This document shows, piece after piece, positions 44,369 to 57,447 of a stretch of 64,000 nucleotides of DNA (positions are counted from its first letter, which is position 1; each line of letters begins with the position of its first letter). The DNA is from Marasmius tenuissimus (lineage: Eukaryota; Basidiomycota; Agaricomycetes; Agaricales; Marasmiaceae), in the NCBI GenBank assembly GCA_029532415.1, contig JAQOTA010000045.1, positions 62,001 through 126,000 on the forward strand. Reading direction: 5' to 3'. The position numbers were made by a program, and so were the translations under genes. The notes below the pieces were generated by a model, which saw nothing but the letters and a program-made list of their open reading frames with translations, was not told where the DNA came from and did no database searches.

Positions 44369-47300
44369 ATATCCGTAGATTCTACGCGTCGAAATACTTT
44401 GTTGAGTGTCATGTAGGTGTACTAGTAGTATATGGAAGGCGACATACATCAAAGTAGCTGCGCTAGACTCCCTTTTCTCCTTCAATAGAACGGGCCAAAA
44501 GTGGTCCCGATGGATATGACACCTCCGCCCGTGGATAGTTCAGACCTTGCGGGTGAGCAGGCTCGGTTATGATTCCGAATGACCGCTCGGCATGGAGGTT
44601 ATCTGACAACAGTCGGATTCACGGCCATTCGCTCCGCCATGTTCGTGCCTCACTTTGCCTACCCCGAAGTACGAGAGCGATGAAGTGAATGGTTTTGAGT
44701 CTGGGCAATCGATGTGATTGGAATCGTACGAGATGAACCTTCGAGCCAACGGAAGCGAAACGAGTGCAGGTCAACAACCGATAAAAGAAAACATGATACA
44801 CCTTGAGAATTGTATCTGAACCCGTAAATCCGATGGTCTTGACAATATATGGGGTACCGATCGAAGAGGTCTCCCTCTGAGGTTGTCGGGTTGGTTTGAC
44901 GATGTTCATCGCCGTGTTGACGATACGTTCGGTTTTCCAAGTCTACCTCATCTTCTTTCTCAGTTAACCAACTACGTGTTTCGCCTTAGACGCGTAACTG
45001 ATGCCCTGACACCACCAATTTCCATCGTGTCAGGGACTTGCCTGCACAGTCCGGGCCTGAGACTCTTGGGTTAGAACACCTTGCAATTAATCTTGGATTG
45101 CTTCCTGAGCCTAAGACTGGCGAGGTGGTGAGCGAGCTAATTTGATTGGAGATGGTGGTAGAGGTTTTACTTACCACTCTCAAGTACTGGCTTTGTCGAG
45201 ATCGTGGGTGTCATCGTGGGGAGAAGAGAAGCGTTCGCGTCGTTGAATAGGCGCTCACACAACCTCCATCACCCCAACGACCTTTGACCACCCTGACTGG
45301 ACTTCCAGCTTCTCCCCTCCTTGTAGTCGTGTTTATCTACCATCCGCCTGGGGAAGTCGTTTTTCCATCCTCTTCCACCTTCCACCCATCGACTTCCCCT
45401 CTCAACTCTAAACGGCTCCCTATCGTCGGCACCCTCAAACCACCCTCAACCTTTCCTCTCAACTCCTCCAATTCTTCCTTCGTCGAGATATTTTGTTGAT
45501 TGACCCCCGCGTATTCGATCTATGGTCGCATCAGAACCTCCTCAAATCGCGGTTCCTCCTTTAACCATGCTCAAACCGGATCTGTTGAGTGTCGATGATA
45601 CCTACATAGGCGGCAGACGAAAACTGAATGTCCCTGGTTGTGAACAAGGTCAGTGGTCGAAAAAATCAACGGCCGAAACTTCTCTGACTGGTCCAAGTTC
45701 TACAGAAAATGAACTGATAGGCGTTGGAGCAACCCCCAATTCTCCTGCTGCAAAAAACCTTGACCCCTCCACCCTCTCATCTCATTCTCAAACCGCTCGC
45801 TGGAGCCTTTAGGCTCAAGTACACCCTCGAGAAGTCTCAGGGCCCGTTACATCTCCCCATATCTTCGAGCCCCTCGTCTTTCAGATCCACAAGAACCATC
45901 CGTCAACAACTCGTAATTCAATCTCTACAGCGAAACGAGCCTACGTCTTCATTGTCGAAACTCCGAACTATCACTTTCATCACGCGATTCCAGGCATTAC
46001 CACGGCTATCAGTAGACGTGAAAAATGCCGGAGAGGTCGAGCTTTCCCAAGACACCATTGCCGAGGGAAATGCGTAGAGACAGGAGTTGGTCACCGTGGC
46101 AGGGAGTATAGAGGAACTCCAGAAGTAAATTGAATTCAGAGGCGGAGGAAGAGACTCGTATACCCTCAGCAAGGATCATGCAGGATACTTTCTTTCACGA
46201 TGGGCACTGACGCTCTCGAGCGTTGCCATGTTGCTAGAGAGTGTGTTGTTTTCTCATGGGGACCATTTGGAAACACTTATAAGAGTCTGAAACTATAGAG
46301 TTTCATGGGAATCTAATCACTCATTCCACCACCGGGCTTGAGGCCTTGAGGTCTGAGGCGACACCTCCTTATCTTTTCAGCAAAGTGGCCACACCAACGA
46401 GGGGTCTTTTCGAAGCCTTCCCTCTCGATCCACGCGAACTACCAGCATATCAAAATCCCTGCTCTTTCCTCATATGCCTCACGATTTGGAAGAACAGGCG
46501 AACGAAACTATCCATCATCCATATCGACGTCCTATCTATCCTCTTAAACTTCCTCAGGCCCACGAGCACCTGGTGAGGACATCTATGTCCTCCACGGCAC
46601 GGAGAAACTGTCAGATGCAAGCCCGCGCTACGTTACTTGACTTTGCCTACGCCGATGGAAGAACCCGATGCGAATGAGGGGGATTTGGGGCGGGCAGGAT
46701 AGGAAAAAGAGGGATTTGCCATGTATCTGACTACTTGTGGGTGACCAGACGACTTTTTGTACGATATTTTAACGACTTATTGATAGTTCACCTACAGGTA
46801 GACGAGACCGTTCATGAGGAATGAACCGTCCTACGAGCTGCTCAACTCTCGCATCAGATTTGGTGATCTTAGATCGCCGGGCGACGTGACCATCGTCTGC
46901 TGTGATTTCGCACCGTGAGGAAGTTCCAAGGCCGGACGAAGAAGATTGGGACCTTCTTCTGCTCTCGACCTACTTCTCCCTCCAACTCAAGTTCAACAAC
47001 TTCAATGTTGGCTTCATGATCCTGATTTCCCAATAACACGCCGACACCGATGCGCCGGAAAACTTGGAATTTTCTGTTGTCTGCATGTATCTCCAGTGCA
47101 AAACCCACTCGTTTTTTTCATCCTATCCCTACTCAGTCGTGGACATCTGCATCAATTTGGGAGGCCAATACCCATGCCAATTCAGAATCATAACTCACCG
47201 ACGGCGCCCAGTCATCAGCCATTGCCACTCTCGGGCCTTTGGTCTCCGATGACGAGCGGTCACGAGTGGGCCAATCTGTTGGATGCGATTAGGGAGGACG

Positions 47301-50300
47301 AGGCTCGTGCAGCAACGGGTTGGATAGGCCTGAGTAGGGAGATCGTTGGTGCTCAGAGGTGGGGCGGAGGATTTAGGATGACTATACGGCTTGGTCTACC
47401 TCTATCACTGTCGTTCACGGTTCATTCACTATCTTCATGAATATCCTACATGCATCAAACGCATCGCAGCATTCCCGGAACTGCGTTCGTTGTATTTGAA
47501 AAATTTCGAGGGACGGAGTCCATCAAGCGAGTATAGTCTTTCCGTCAAGCTCACCTCGCAGGGGAGCTCACTCATTGTCGACCTCAGGACCCTCAACATA
47601 CCGACCTAACACGCTTTCCGTGGTCGAAAAATCACCAGCACCCGCCTTCAGATCTCAATCTTCAATTGGATGGTGCGTTGCATGGACAGGACGGGTGGAT
47701 GTTACAAACCAAGAAGGCATATTCGTCTATTTATTCGAATATGCCCGTATCACTACCAATAGCAATACACCGAGTTCCAGGGCCTTGAGGCAGACGGAAG
47801 CTACGAGACCAGGAGAATTGCGATGGGTGTGGCACATCAAGAACGAGATAACTCTTGAATAACTGCCTCTCGCTAGGTTTCGAAAGAGGACTCGTGAAGG
47901 CGAGGGGATCAAGGAGCTTGTGCTCTCGCCTCTGACGACATAATTCATTTCACGTTCCACCTAGAAGAGCACGTACATGGTATAATAACCACGAAGAAAC
48001 TTCCGTAACGAATTGAGCGTGAGTATGTATTGGACCGAGATTCTGTAACGGAAACGTTGAGATAGGCGGTACGTATAGTAGATCCAGAGTGAAGATCCAG
48101 GGATTCTGAGTGAAAAGGGCATTCGAGGTGCGAACGGGGCATAGTCTATGTAAAATCTTGACCGGTAGACCTCCTGCTTAGCCCTCCTACAGAGTCCTGT
48201 CGCCAACCCTCCAGTTCCGAGTAAGTTCAGCTCCACTGCCAATCTTCGCCCTGTCGAGACATATGCAGCCCTGCTCCTTTGTTTTTCTGAGCTCGTTACT
48301 GTCTGGAGTAACTTGTTCGAACAGCGGAACAAATCTCTAGACCCCTGGCCGTGTCCAGAAAACTCTGCCCGAGACTACGCCACTGTGCACCCACAGGGCC
48401 GTTCGCTTCGCCGATATCCCAACGATGCAAGAGAGGTGGACGGCAGCTCAGGTCCATTCCTTGCGGTTGGGAGGCAAGGGATGGGCTGCAGGCTTCGATC
48501 CTATCCGTTTGCGGCGAAGTCGCGGAATCGTGGTCCTGGACGCTAGCGGGGGACTTGATATGGAGTCGAGACAAATCGTGTCGTCTTCAGATGGGACGAC
48601 TCAACGCGATAGGCACGTTCTGGATCACCCAGAAGATTGGTATGCCAGTGGTTAACCCCTCTATATTTGCCTTGTCTTCGTCGCCGACGACACCCTCTCC
48701 AGGGTCAAATCCGTCCAACTTTGTCGTCCTTCTGGCTTCGCCCTCAAGCAGCATCGAACCGCTTGATCCATCGTCACGTTGACGTATCGCCTGGCAACGA
48801 AACGAGTACGCCTTTCGACGGTGTCCAACAATATCTAGCGTGCGCAATGCGGAGCGCTGGTGGTGGTGTAGAGGACGACGGGAAAAAGAAATGGATGGAC
48901 AGGCAGGGTGCGACGAATCCAGTAGATTGCAAGACGTGAATGAGCGATGCCTTTCGATGCGACGATAGGTCCTGGAAGCAACGTCTTCGTTGGAAACAAA
49001 GTCAAATCGGGACCATACCTGTCAGAGTTTCAGCGAAAGAGATATGAAGCTGAAGAGATGGCCACGTACCAGTCATATCAATCGTCTTGCCGTCCGTATC
49101 TGTCCTCTGTAGATCCCATGGTTTAGAAGCCCTCTGGCTGCTCTTGCTACCTCGCCCTTTGTAACATCTCTCCGACCTTTCCCTCTTCTGGTTTCCTTCC
49201 CAACACACGTATTATTGTTGCCGGACGAACAGATCGTTTGTGCGCTTTACTTATTGGATGAATCTCGGGCTGTCCGACAAGTGTAGGGCGGGTCGTACGA
49301 GATAGACCTTGAGGTAGTGATGGGGTGATGAGCGCGGACCAACGGAAGGCAGGGAAAGAAAAATACCATATGCCTCGAACGTCACCTCTGAATTAATCTG
49401 TAGAGCCGATGGTCTTGAGGATAGTCATGGCGTTGATTCGAGAGGTCCGTCTGGGAGGCGTCAGAGTTGGATTGGCGACGTTGACTGTTGTACTCTCGAC
49501 ACGTCCGTTCAGCCGAGTCTTCCTCATTTTCTCCAGACAATCACCTACGTCCTTCACCCTTGTCTGACCTCCCCAAATCTGTGCCGATTTTCGTTTTTCG
49601 GATTGTCCGGCACCAACTGATATTGGTGAGCGAACGTCTACCAGTGCGACAGTTTTGAGTGAATATAGGTTGGGGTATTCCAAGGAAGGACTAGCCTGTG
49701 TGAGTTGACGCCTTGGATTTTTCAGTTCAGGTGGTTCGCTATTGGACTCGACACACGACGCTTCCTCAAGAAGATTGGCAGGGTAAGATTAAGTGGCGAG
49801 TTAACCATCTCGAAACGGAGGTGGATCGTCGAGAACGCGGGTGTTGGAGAGAGACCCGCGTCGCGTCTAACAGGCGCTCACACAACTCGAACTCGGACCG
49901 TCATCAACAAACACAACAATCAACGTCGATCCACAAGCCTCAAACATCTCCGAGTCAACCAACCGGCAAAAATACCATCGGCGTGCAAACTGGGCGACCA
50001 AACGGATGAGAGGAGGCTGGGGATGAATTACGGGCACCGGTCATTGAGTGGAAAGTAGAGACATCTTCCTCTCATCCCCGTCACTCGCGTTAGCCCGATC
50101 TATGGTCATTGGATTCACGTCGACGACACCAAATCTGCTCCTACAACACTCATATGCCTGCGTGGGCTTCTCTTAACTCGTTATGTACGCGAATGACTTC
50201 CACTTCAAAATTGGAGGAGCATCACCGACACCTAGTGATTGGAGAAGAAGAGAGCCTGCGATGTGGTTTGGAGTCAACTTGACTCAGGTGCGTTTTTTCG

Positions 50301-50959
50301 TCGACCATCTATGGATTGATTTGTTGATCTAGCCTGTGCAGCTTTCCTTGGAGATCCCGCTCTCTTCACCGACTCGATTCCCCCGTGTTTGCTCGTTTGC
50401 TCCCCACCGTACACCGAACCCAACACCCGCCCAAACCGAAACGGCCCATCTCACATCCCAATCACAACATTCAACATCGTCTCCCCCACCTGCTTCTCCA
50501 AGGGCCATTCCCCCTCTTTTCCAATCCTTACACTCATATACGCGGGTATTTCCTGTTCTCCAGACTTCCAACTGTACGGCCGTTCCCAACTCGACGCTTA
50601 TCCAACCCGATTCCAGCACTTCGGCGACTGTGAACCTTTTCACTCCTTCCATGTCCCCGTTGAACCCCATGTCACGTCTTGGCGTGCTCATTCGAGATGC
50701 GTTTGGGTAGATGTTGGGCAAGACTGACCAAACCCTCCGCATCGACCCTTCCCTTTCACACTCGGAACGAGAAATTTTCCTACCCACATCCAACACCTCT
50801 CTCGAGACGCAGATAAGACACGGCCAAATGGACGTCGATGGCCACTCAAAGCATCGAGATACTACACCGGCCTTCCACCATCGTTGGATAGGCAGGTTGA
50901 AACGCGATGTCGGCAGAAGCGTACAGGCACCGATTTACAGTACCTGGGCGTCTCATTTG
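44369..50959. other. Repeated, decayed intergenic blocks; no supportable gene
   Basis: Frames of 70-160 codons exist, for example 45522-45812 (MVASEPPQIAVPPLTMLKPD...), 46946-47440 and 50336-50710 (Ser/Pro-rich). Their counterparts in copy B at 60900-63200 are broken at different places, so they look like dead copies of a gene I do not recognise. A promoter-like block containing GGCGCTCACACAAC recurs near 45250 and 49870, with related versions near 53720 and 60690. The block at about 49260-49740 resembles 44690-45200. Confidence 0.45.
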
Positions 50960-53249
50960 GGCTGGAAGGATTGGGGAGAGTTTCTTCGTCGTGCTTCGGC
51001 TCACTGCTCCGGAGAATATGAAAATTTCGGAACGAACATGTACGTTTGGCCAAGCCGATATCTTCAATTTTTTGCTGAGGCACTCAATGCGTTCTCTAGG
51101 CACCCTTGGTCGACCAGCTGGGTTCATAAGAAGCAGATTACCGGCTTTTGGTCTCGCTATGAACCTTCCCCTCATGTTCTGCATCTCCGTCGGATCACAC
51201 TCTGGATCCGTCATCGAGTTTTTGGAGGAGAACGCACATTCGTCGACGCCGTGTACCGAGATATTCGTGAATGGTGTGTGGATAGGTGCGGGACATTCGA
51301 GGGAGAGAGCTGTGGCTGCATATGGACGCTGGACTGGTTGACCGGCTGTTGTTCATCGTCGAGAATCTGCAACTCCTGCTCCACGAGAAGCACATATGAT
51401 GGATAGCCAACGGTCACGATGATGAGGGAGGAACCAGTGAGAGAGGGGATAGCAGAGCTGTTAGTTGCCGAGAGGAGAAGGTCATAATCTCGATGACGCC
51501 GGAGGTACTCGAGAACTCGTGGGCACAGTCGCAAGGAATTGATCCTCATGCCAAAGATGGAGAATTCGACCTGGTTGTTAGTCCGAAAGTGGGGATCATT
51601 GCTCGCACTTGGACTCACTGCGAGATTCACGATTCTCAGTATCTGTCCCGGTATCATGCCTTCTCCGGATAACAATCAGGTAACGGACTGTTGTGGCTGT
51701 CTGTTCGATTTACTGACTCGAATTTCTAGTCTCCCCGTAGTACCTACCAATCCGCTATGGGCAAGCAAGCGATGTGTATCTTCCTCACCAACTTCCTCAT
51801 TCGCAAGGACACCATGGCGAATATCCTCTACTATCCTCAGAAACCTCTCGCAACAACGCGCTCTATGGAGTACCTCAAATTTCGAGAGTTGCCGCCGGTC
51901 AAAACCCCATCGTCGTCGTCATCTGCTACAGCGGTTACAATCAGCAAGACTCCGTTATCATGAACCAGAGCTCTATCGACCGAGGACTTTTTCCGAAGTA
52001 TCTACTACCGAAGTTACATGAACCTCGAGAAGAGGAGTGGTGTTCAACAGCTGGAGGAGTTTGAGAAGTCGTTGCGGGAGAACACGCTGCGTATGAAGCA
52101 TGGAACGTACGACAAACTCGAGGACGACGGGTTGGTCGCTCCTGGTACTGGTGTTCGTGGTGAAGACAGCATCAGGAGAACGGCTCCCGTCCCACTGGAT
52201 AGCGAGGAATTGGGCCAACGCACGCGGACGCACTCGAGGAGAGCCGTCTCGACACCACTCAAGAGCACGAGAGCGGTATCGTCGACCAGGTCTTGATCAC
52301 GACCAACTCTGAGGACGCGAAGGTTCGGGTCCGGTCGACGCATATTCCTCAGATTGGAGACAAGTTCGCTTCGAGGGACGGGCAGAAGGGTACGATTGGT
52401 ATTACCTACAGGCAGGAGGATATGCCTTTCACGGCGGAGGGATCACTCTGGATCTTATCACCAACCCTCACGCCATTCCTTCTCGTATGACAATCGGACA
52501 CTCGGTCGAGTGTTGTCAAAGGTGGCGACTTTGATCGGTAATGAAGGTGATGCGACACCTTTCACTGATCTCACCGTCGAATCGGTGTCCATGTTCTTAC
52601 GGCAAAGGGGGTACCAATCTCGTGGTCTGGAGCTCATGTACCACGGGCACTACAAGCACAAGTCTATCTAGGACCGACATACTACCAACGATTGAAGCAC
52701 ATGGTAGACGACAAGACCCATTCACGAGCGAGAGGTCCGGTGCAGATTCTTACGAGGCAACCTGTGGAAGGGTCGTAGTCGTGATGGTGGGCTTCGGTTC
52801 GGAGAGATGGAACGTGATTGTACGATATCTCATGGGATTGCTGGGTTTTTGAAGGAGCGGTTGTTTGAGGCTAGTGATGCGTACCGGTTGCATGTGTGTA
52901 ATATGTGGGTGTTGTTGTTCGTCTTTGTGGGATGGTTTGTTCGACGTATGTTGCTGTAGCTGTGGGCTGACTGCGATTGCGAACCTGATGCGTGACACTC
53001 GCTTTCTTCATTATCCTTTGCTGACGCAGTGTGTAGAAAAATCAAAACTTCGAGTGTCGTGCTTGCAGAAACAAGACCGCCGTTTCGCAATTATACATTT
53101 CTTACGCTGCGAAGTTGCTGTTCCAGGTAGGTTTATCCAGCTATCACTCCCTGTATCTCCGTCTCAAAAAAACTGGCTTTCAGGAACTACAAAGCATGAA
53201 CATCGCGGCTCGTCTGTATACTGTTTCCTCAGGACGGACACGGGACTAA
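50960..53249 (+). pseudogene. RPB2 pseudogene, C-terminal half
   Basis: Successive plus-strand frames give recognisable RPB2 segments in order: [73 protein letters not shown], then [66 protein letters not shown], then [13 protein letters not shown], then [11 protein letters not shown] and a natural stop at 53247-53249. Introns are retained (51679-51729 at NNQ/SPR and 53127-53183 before ELQSMN), so this is a DNA-level duplicate. Frames change near 51880, 52060, 52300 and 52450-52560, so no full protein can be made. The part upstream of 50960 is not RPB2 that I can recognise. It is the longest of three RPB2-derived pieces in the window. Confidence 0.85.
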
Positions 53250-54046
53250 GGTCTTCGTACCTAAGTATCTACTATTTGTTGAGCGTTAAGTATGTGTAGA
53301 ATATGGAGGGTGCTTCACGGCGAAGTGTTCGTTCGAACTTCCTTTCTCATTTCCATCCGAAACGGGCTAATGAAAGCTTGTATGACGCCGAGGTTGGCCT
53401 CCGATGGGTTAATATGATATGGGACCTCTGCTCTCGGGCAGGTCAGGGCCCCTATAGATTGAGAAGGCGGGTTTGGCGATGAATCCAAATCTCCGTTCAC
53501 ACAGGTTAAGCTGAGGAGTCTTCATCATTCTCTTTCTCGAGGCGTTCCACTACGGGATGTTCACCTACGGTTCTCCCCAACTCTCTGTTAATTTTGCTTC
53601 CATTTTTTGATTTGTCTGGCTTGAACCGACGTTGGCGAGTGGTACGTCTATGAGTGTGACAGTTACCTGGTGAATGTAGGACGGGTAATTCAAGGAAAAA
53701 TACTCGCGGTGCGTCCAACAAGCGCTCTCAACCTCGAATTTGGACCACCATCAGCAAACGACCAAAGGTGATGCACATTCCATCTCTCCCAATGCCACGA
53801 AGTGGATGATATCTATACCTTCAAACGAATGAACCGGTAAAAGCTACCATCGACTCGAACGTGCAGCGGGCGGTTAAGAGGACGTGAAGAGCATGTGAGT
53901 GGGAATGAATTATGAGACTGCGTTGATCAAGTCGGTAATACTAATAGCCCAACTCCGGTACCGCCCTCCTCCCGTCTCTCGCCGCTCGCGTTGGCTGATC
54001 TATGGTAGTCGGATTTCTGAATCCTCGTCGACGACACCACCTCCTT
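53250..54046. other. Flank between RPB2 pseudogene and duplication copy B
   Basis: No supportable gene. The segment 53720-54046 resembles 49870-50180, including GATCTATGGT and CGTCGACGACACCA. Confidence 0.45.
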
Positions 54047-54339
54047 CCCATCGATGACTACGTGGGCTATTCTTGATCAGCCCAACAAATGACTTGACCC
54101 CTCCCCGAAATCCTCTTCACAACATCCATGCCGTCAAAACGTGTTAAATAACCAGCCAGCATCCACCCGAATAAAGTCGAGTTTTCGATCCTCTTCTACA
54201 TTCCTCCCAGCCTTCATCAACTTTCCCTCTCCTCCTCCTCCTCGCAACATTCTACAAACATCGTCCTCCCGTCCGCCACGCTTCGAAGGCTTCGTAGCCA
54301 ACCATCCCCGAAGTTTCTGTCTGTTTGGCATCCTCAGTC

Positions 54340-57300
54340 ATGAATACAGGCGTGCAAAACTATCAAAGCAGCTCAGGTTTGCAGAACAACAATAACGCTG
54401 CCGGCACCCAGAACATCAGCTTTGTGAACAGCTTCAACACTACTGCCTCCGATCGTAAGTCGCTGGTTTTTGTTCCCGTCGAACATAGGGATGACCTTGA
54501 GCCTGTCTCCTACAGCACTCACAGCTCTTTGGGGTACAATTGCGGGCGTTGGAGCTTCACACAATGCGGAGCAGCAGTATGAGCGGGGCGAATGTCTTCC
54601 TGGAACCCGCGAGGAAGTCATCAGGATCATTTGGGAGTGGATCTTGTCCAACGGAGGGGAGTTTCCTATCTGTTGGCTTGCGGGAACTGCAGGTGTCGGG
54701 AAAACCGCCATCGCGATAACCATTGCCAAAGAATGTGAACGGAAAGGCCGTCTGGTCACCTCATTTTTCTTTTTTCGATCTGACCCAAGACGAAACAACC
54801 CTTCAGCACTCGTGCTCACCATTGCACACGGTCTTGCCGTAACAAATCCGCCTTGCCGGATTTTGATTGACCAGAGGATTTTGGACAACCCGAAGATACT
54901 AGAAGCTCAAATGGAGGACCAATTCCGGGAACTCGTCATGAAGCCGTACGAACGCCAGACGCTTCCTCCATCCCAAAAATTGTCCCCATCTCTACGCCAA
55001 ACTCCACCTCCATGTCAAACCCCACCTCCACCTCCACCCCCAAAACCTCCATTTCTACGCCAAACAAAGCCGCATGGAAGCCAGACGCTTTCCACACCCC
55101 AGAAACTGCCCGCTCACCAAACTCCACCTCCACCTCCACCCCCAAAACCTCCATCTCTATGCCAAACAAAGCCGCACGAAAGCCAGACGCTTTCTCCACC
55201 CCGGAAACTGTCTCTTCGTCAAACTTTATCACCACGTCAGACGAAGCCGCTCGGCGGCCAGACACCTCCTCTACCTCAGAAAACTCTCAGAACATCCTCG
55301 TACCAGAAAAAGCCAGGGTACACACGGAAACCCGTGGGGGAGCATTCGCTCACAGAAATGGAGGCTCCCAACTTGGTCATCATAGATGGCCTGGACGAAT
55401 GCGGCGACGAGCCAACTCAGCAACGTGTTCTCTCCATGATCCAATCCGCGTTTCACAGCTCTCCTCATCTTCCATTGCGCTTCCTGATCTGCAGTCGTCC
55501 AGAAGCATGGCTCCAGGAAGCCTTCGCTGACAATCACCTCTCCAAACTCTCGAAGTGTATCTTTTTGAATGATGAATTCAGACCCGCCGAAGACATCATG
55601 AAGTACTACCGCCACCAATTCAAAGAGATTGTCAGCAACCCCAAGTACAAACAAGTCCGGTTCCCAAATCCCTGGCCTACAGAGAAGGTCCTCAAAACTC
55701 TCGTCGACAAATCATGCAGCCAGTTCGTCTACGCGGCAACTGTCTCCAGATTCATATCGCACGCTGATGGTCATCCGATAGATCAGCTTCGTCTCATTCT
55801 CGCAAGTAACCAATCCGGAGCATCACCCTACGAAGCGCTTGACACACTGTACAACATTATCCTCAAAGCCAATCATAACCCTGACAAAGTTCACACCATC
55901 CTTGCAGCCGTTGTTGTCCTTACGGACTTCAGCTATGTGGAACCAACTCCGGCAATTATCGAGTTGCTGCTGGGCCTGCCCTCGGGACAAGTGGCTTTGA
56001 CATTACGGGGCATGCACTCAGTGTTGAACATCGGTGATCAGAACGATGTGATTACCGTGCACCATACATCATTTGGGGAGTATCTGGTTGACCAAAATAG
56101 GTCGCGTCATTTTCACATCGACATCAACACCCAGAAGTACGTTCTCGCGCGGCAGTGGCTCCAGAACCTGACCACCAGTAAAGTGCGAGCTTACAGGTAT
56201 GAAGGCCTTTGTCCTTTTTTTCACTCTCTCGTGGATACTAAACCTCTTTATGCTTGCATTAATAGCCCCAGTCAACTCTATTCTGATGGAACCGAGGCCT
56301 TCTTCAGTGGATGGATCCAGTTCTGCACGTTGATTTCCAAACCATCTCGGGATCTATTGGATGACCTGTGGAATGTCAACCTTGCCTTCACACACTTGAG
56401 GACTACTTTTGCCTGGCATATCACATTTCAGAAACTGGTACCATGGGTGAGGCAGTATGTGAGTTTGAACCAACTGTTTTCCCCTTTGAACCTGCTTCTA
56501 TGCTCATGTGTATCTATGACCAGGATGGCCCCAGAATCTGTGAAGTGAAGGACAAGAAGAAAGCAGCAGAAAACCACTCGAAGGTCGGCGAAAATGCACG
56601 CCTCAAGACCAACAGCTATACACCTTATGACAATGGCCAGTGTGAGGTCGAAGCTCACAACTGCGAGACGGCCGAGGAAGACAAGGGTCTCGATCTTGTG
56701 GAGCATCTTGTCCACAGATTTCAGAACCGCCCCGGGTGTTCTCATCTTGTATGCCCCCTGGGTGTTACTCCACAAAAGGGTGTCGTGTATTGGCTCGTTT
56801 GTCGTGCGACTGGATGTCCATGGAAAATTTACCAGGTTCATTCAGAACCCAGTGATGTCGACAATGTGCACCTTACAGACTGCCGCTGTGATCTCCCTGG
56901 AGGGAGCGAGTCAAGCAATCCAGAGCACCTTGCGTACCGGGAAGCTTGTAGGCAGCTTGTCAAGGCTTATGTCTCCCTATTTGAGGAGCTTGCCCAGAGT
57001 GGTGTGGAAGACGAAGACACCATTGATGATTTGGAGGACTGCTTTCTGAACATGGTGTGCTCGTCACTACTCAAACACTGTTGTCTTGATCAGGAGCTGC
57101 TTTTGCTCTGCCAGATGTTTTTTGGGCTCGCGAAAGGCTGTTTGGTGATGCGGTTCCATCCTGGTTATGGAAAGGAAGGAAGGAAGAATATGCTCGGGTG
57201 GATTGAGGTGAGTATGATCTTTCTGGGTTCTCATTCCCCCTCATCTTTGTGTTGTACCGTAATTGATGGTTTTCCTCTTTGACAGACCTTCCCAGCAGAC

Positions 57301-57447
57301 AGCTTTGCTGAAGAAGGCAAATCCTTGAAAGCACAGGTTCGTGCTTTGCCTTGGAAGCGGTGGGCACAAAATTACCATTTGGCATATGAGAGGGACAGTG
57401 CATTTGAATGGGATTCAGATAATTCAGATGATGCACACAAGTCATAA
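54340..57447 (+). CDS. NACHT (STAND) NTPase B, 944 aa, five exons
   Basis: Exons are 54340-54454, 54516-56196, 56266-56458, 56524-57207 and 57286-57447, summing to a whole number of codons. Intron positions and phases equal those of gene A, and exon 4 is exactly the same length (684). Exon 1 is again an Asn/Gln/Gly-rich leader (MNTGVQNYQSSSGLQNNNNA...). The Walker A motif GTAGVGKT, Walker B LVIIDGLDEC, RFLICSRPEAWL and HHTSFGEYLVD are all present. The main difference is a proline-rich linker between Walker A and Walker B (about residues 185-290). It is built partly from a duplicated 34-residue unit containing TPPPPPPPKPP and QTKPH, and it replaces a ~50-residue basic linker in gene A. No disabling change was seen. 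Expected function is a NLR-like NTPase switch; partner and trigger are unknown. Confidence 0.88.
55016..55222 (+). repeat. 102-base tandem repeat coding a proline-rich linker
   Basis: Two units, starting CAAACCCCACCTCCACCTCC at 55016 and CAAACTCCACCTCCACCTCC at 55118, are 102 bases apart. Each encodes the polyproline stretch, KPP, a QTKPH motif and SQTL. Being a multiple of three, the repeat expands without a frame change. It is absent from NACHT gene A. Confidence 0.85.

Larger units (their letters stand above)
39889..48150 (+). repeat. Segmental duplication, copy A
   Basis: From the segment around GTGTGGGCGATTCTTGACTA onwards, this block is colinear with 54047-64000. It contains a NACHT gene, an RPB2 3' fragment, matching intergenic blocks and matching decayed frames (for example 44485 to 58860, 45168 to 59965/60600, 46342 to 61709, 46870 to 62210, 48000 to 63850). 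The offset grows from about 14.2 kb to 15.9 kb because of insertions in copy B. It begins only ~20 bases beyond the right end of the giant element. Confidence 0.8.

Noticed and set aside
45522..45812. 97-codon frame MVASEPPQIAVPPLTMLKPD as a real gene
   Set aside because: The start region looks gene-like, but the counterpart in copy B (about 60930-61180) is broken at other positions and no downstream exon joins.
50336..50710. Ser/Pro-rich 124-codon frame upstream of the RPB2 pseudogene as its N-terminus
   Set aside because: RPB2 has no such segment. Recognisable similarity begins only near 50960.
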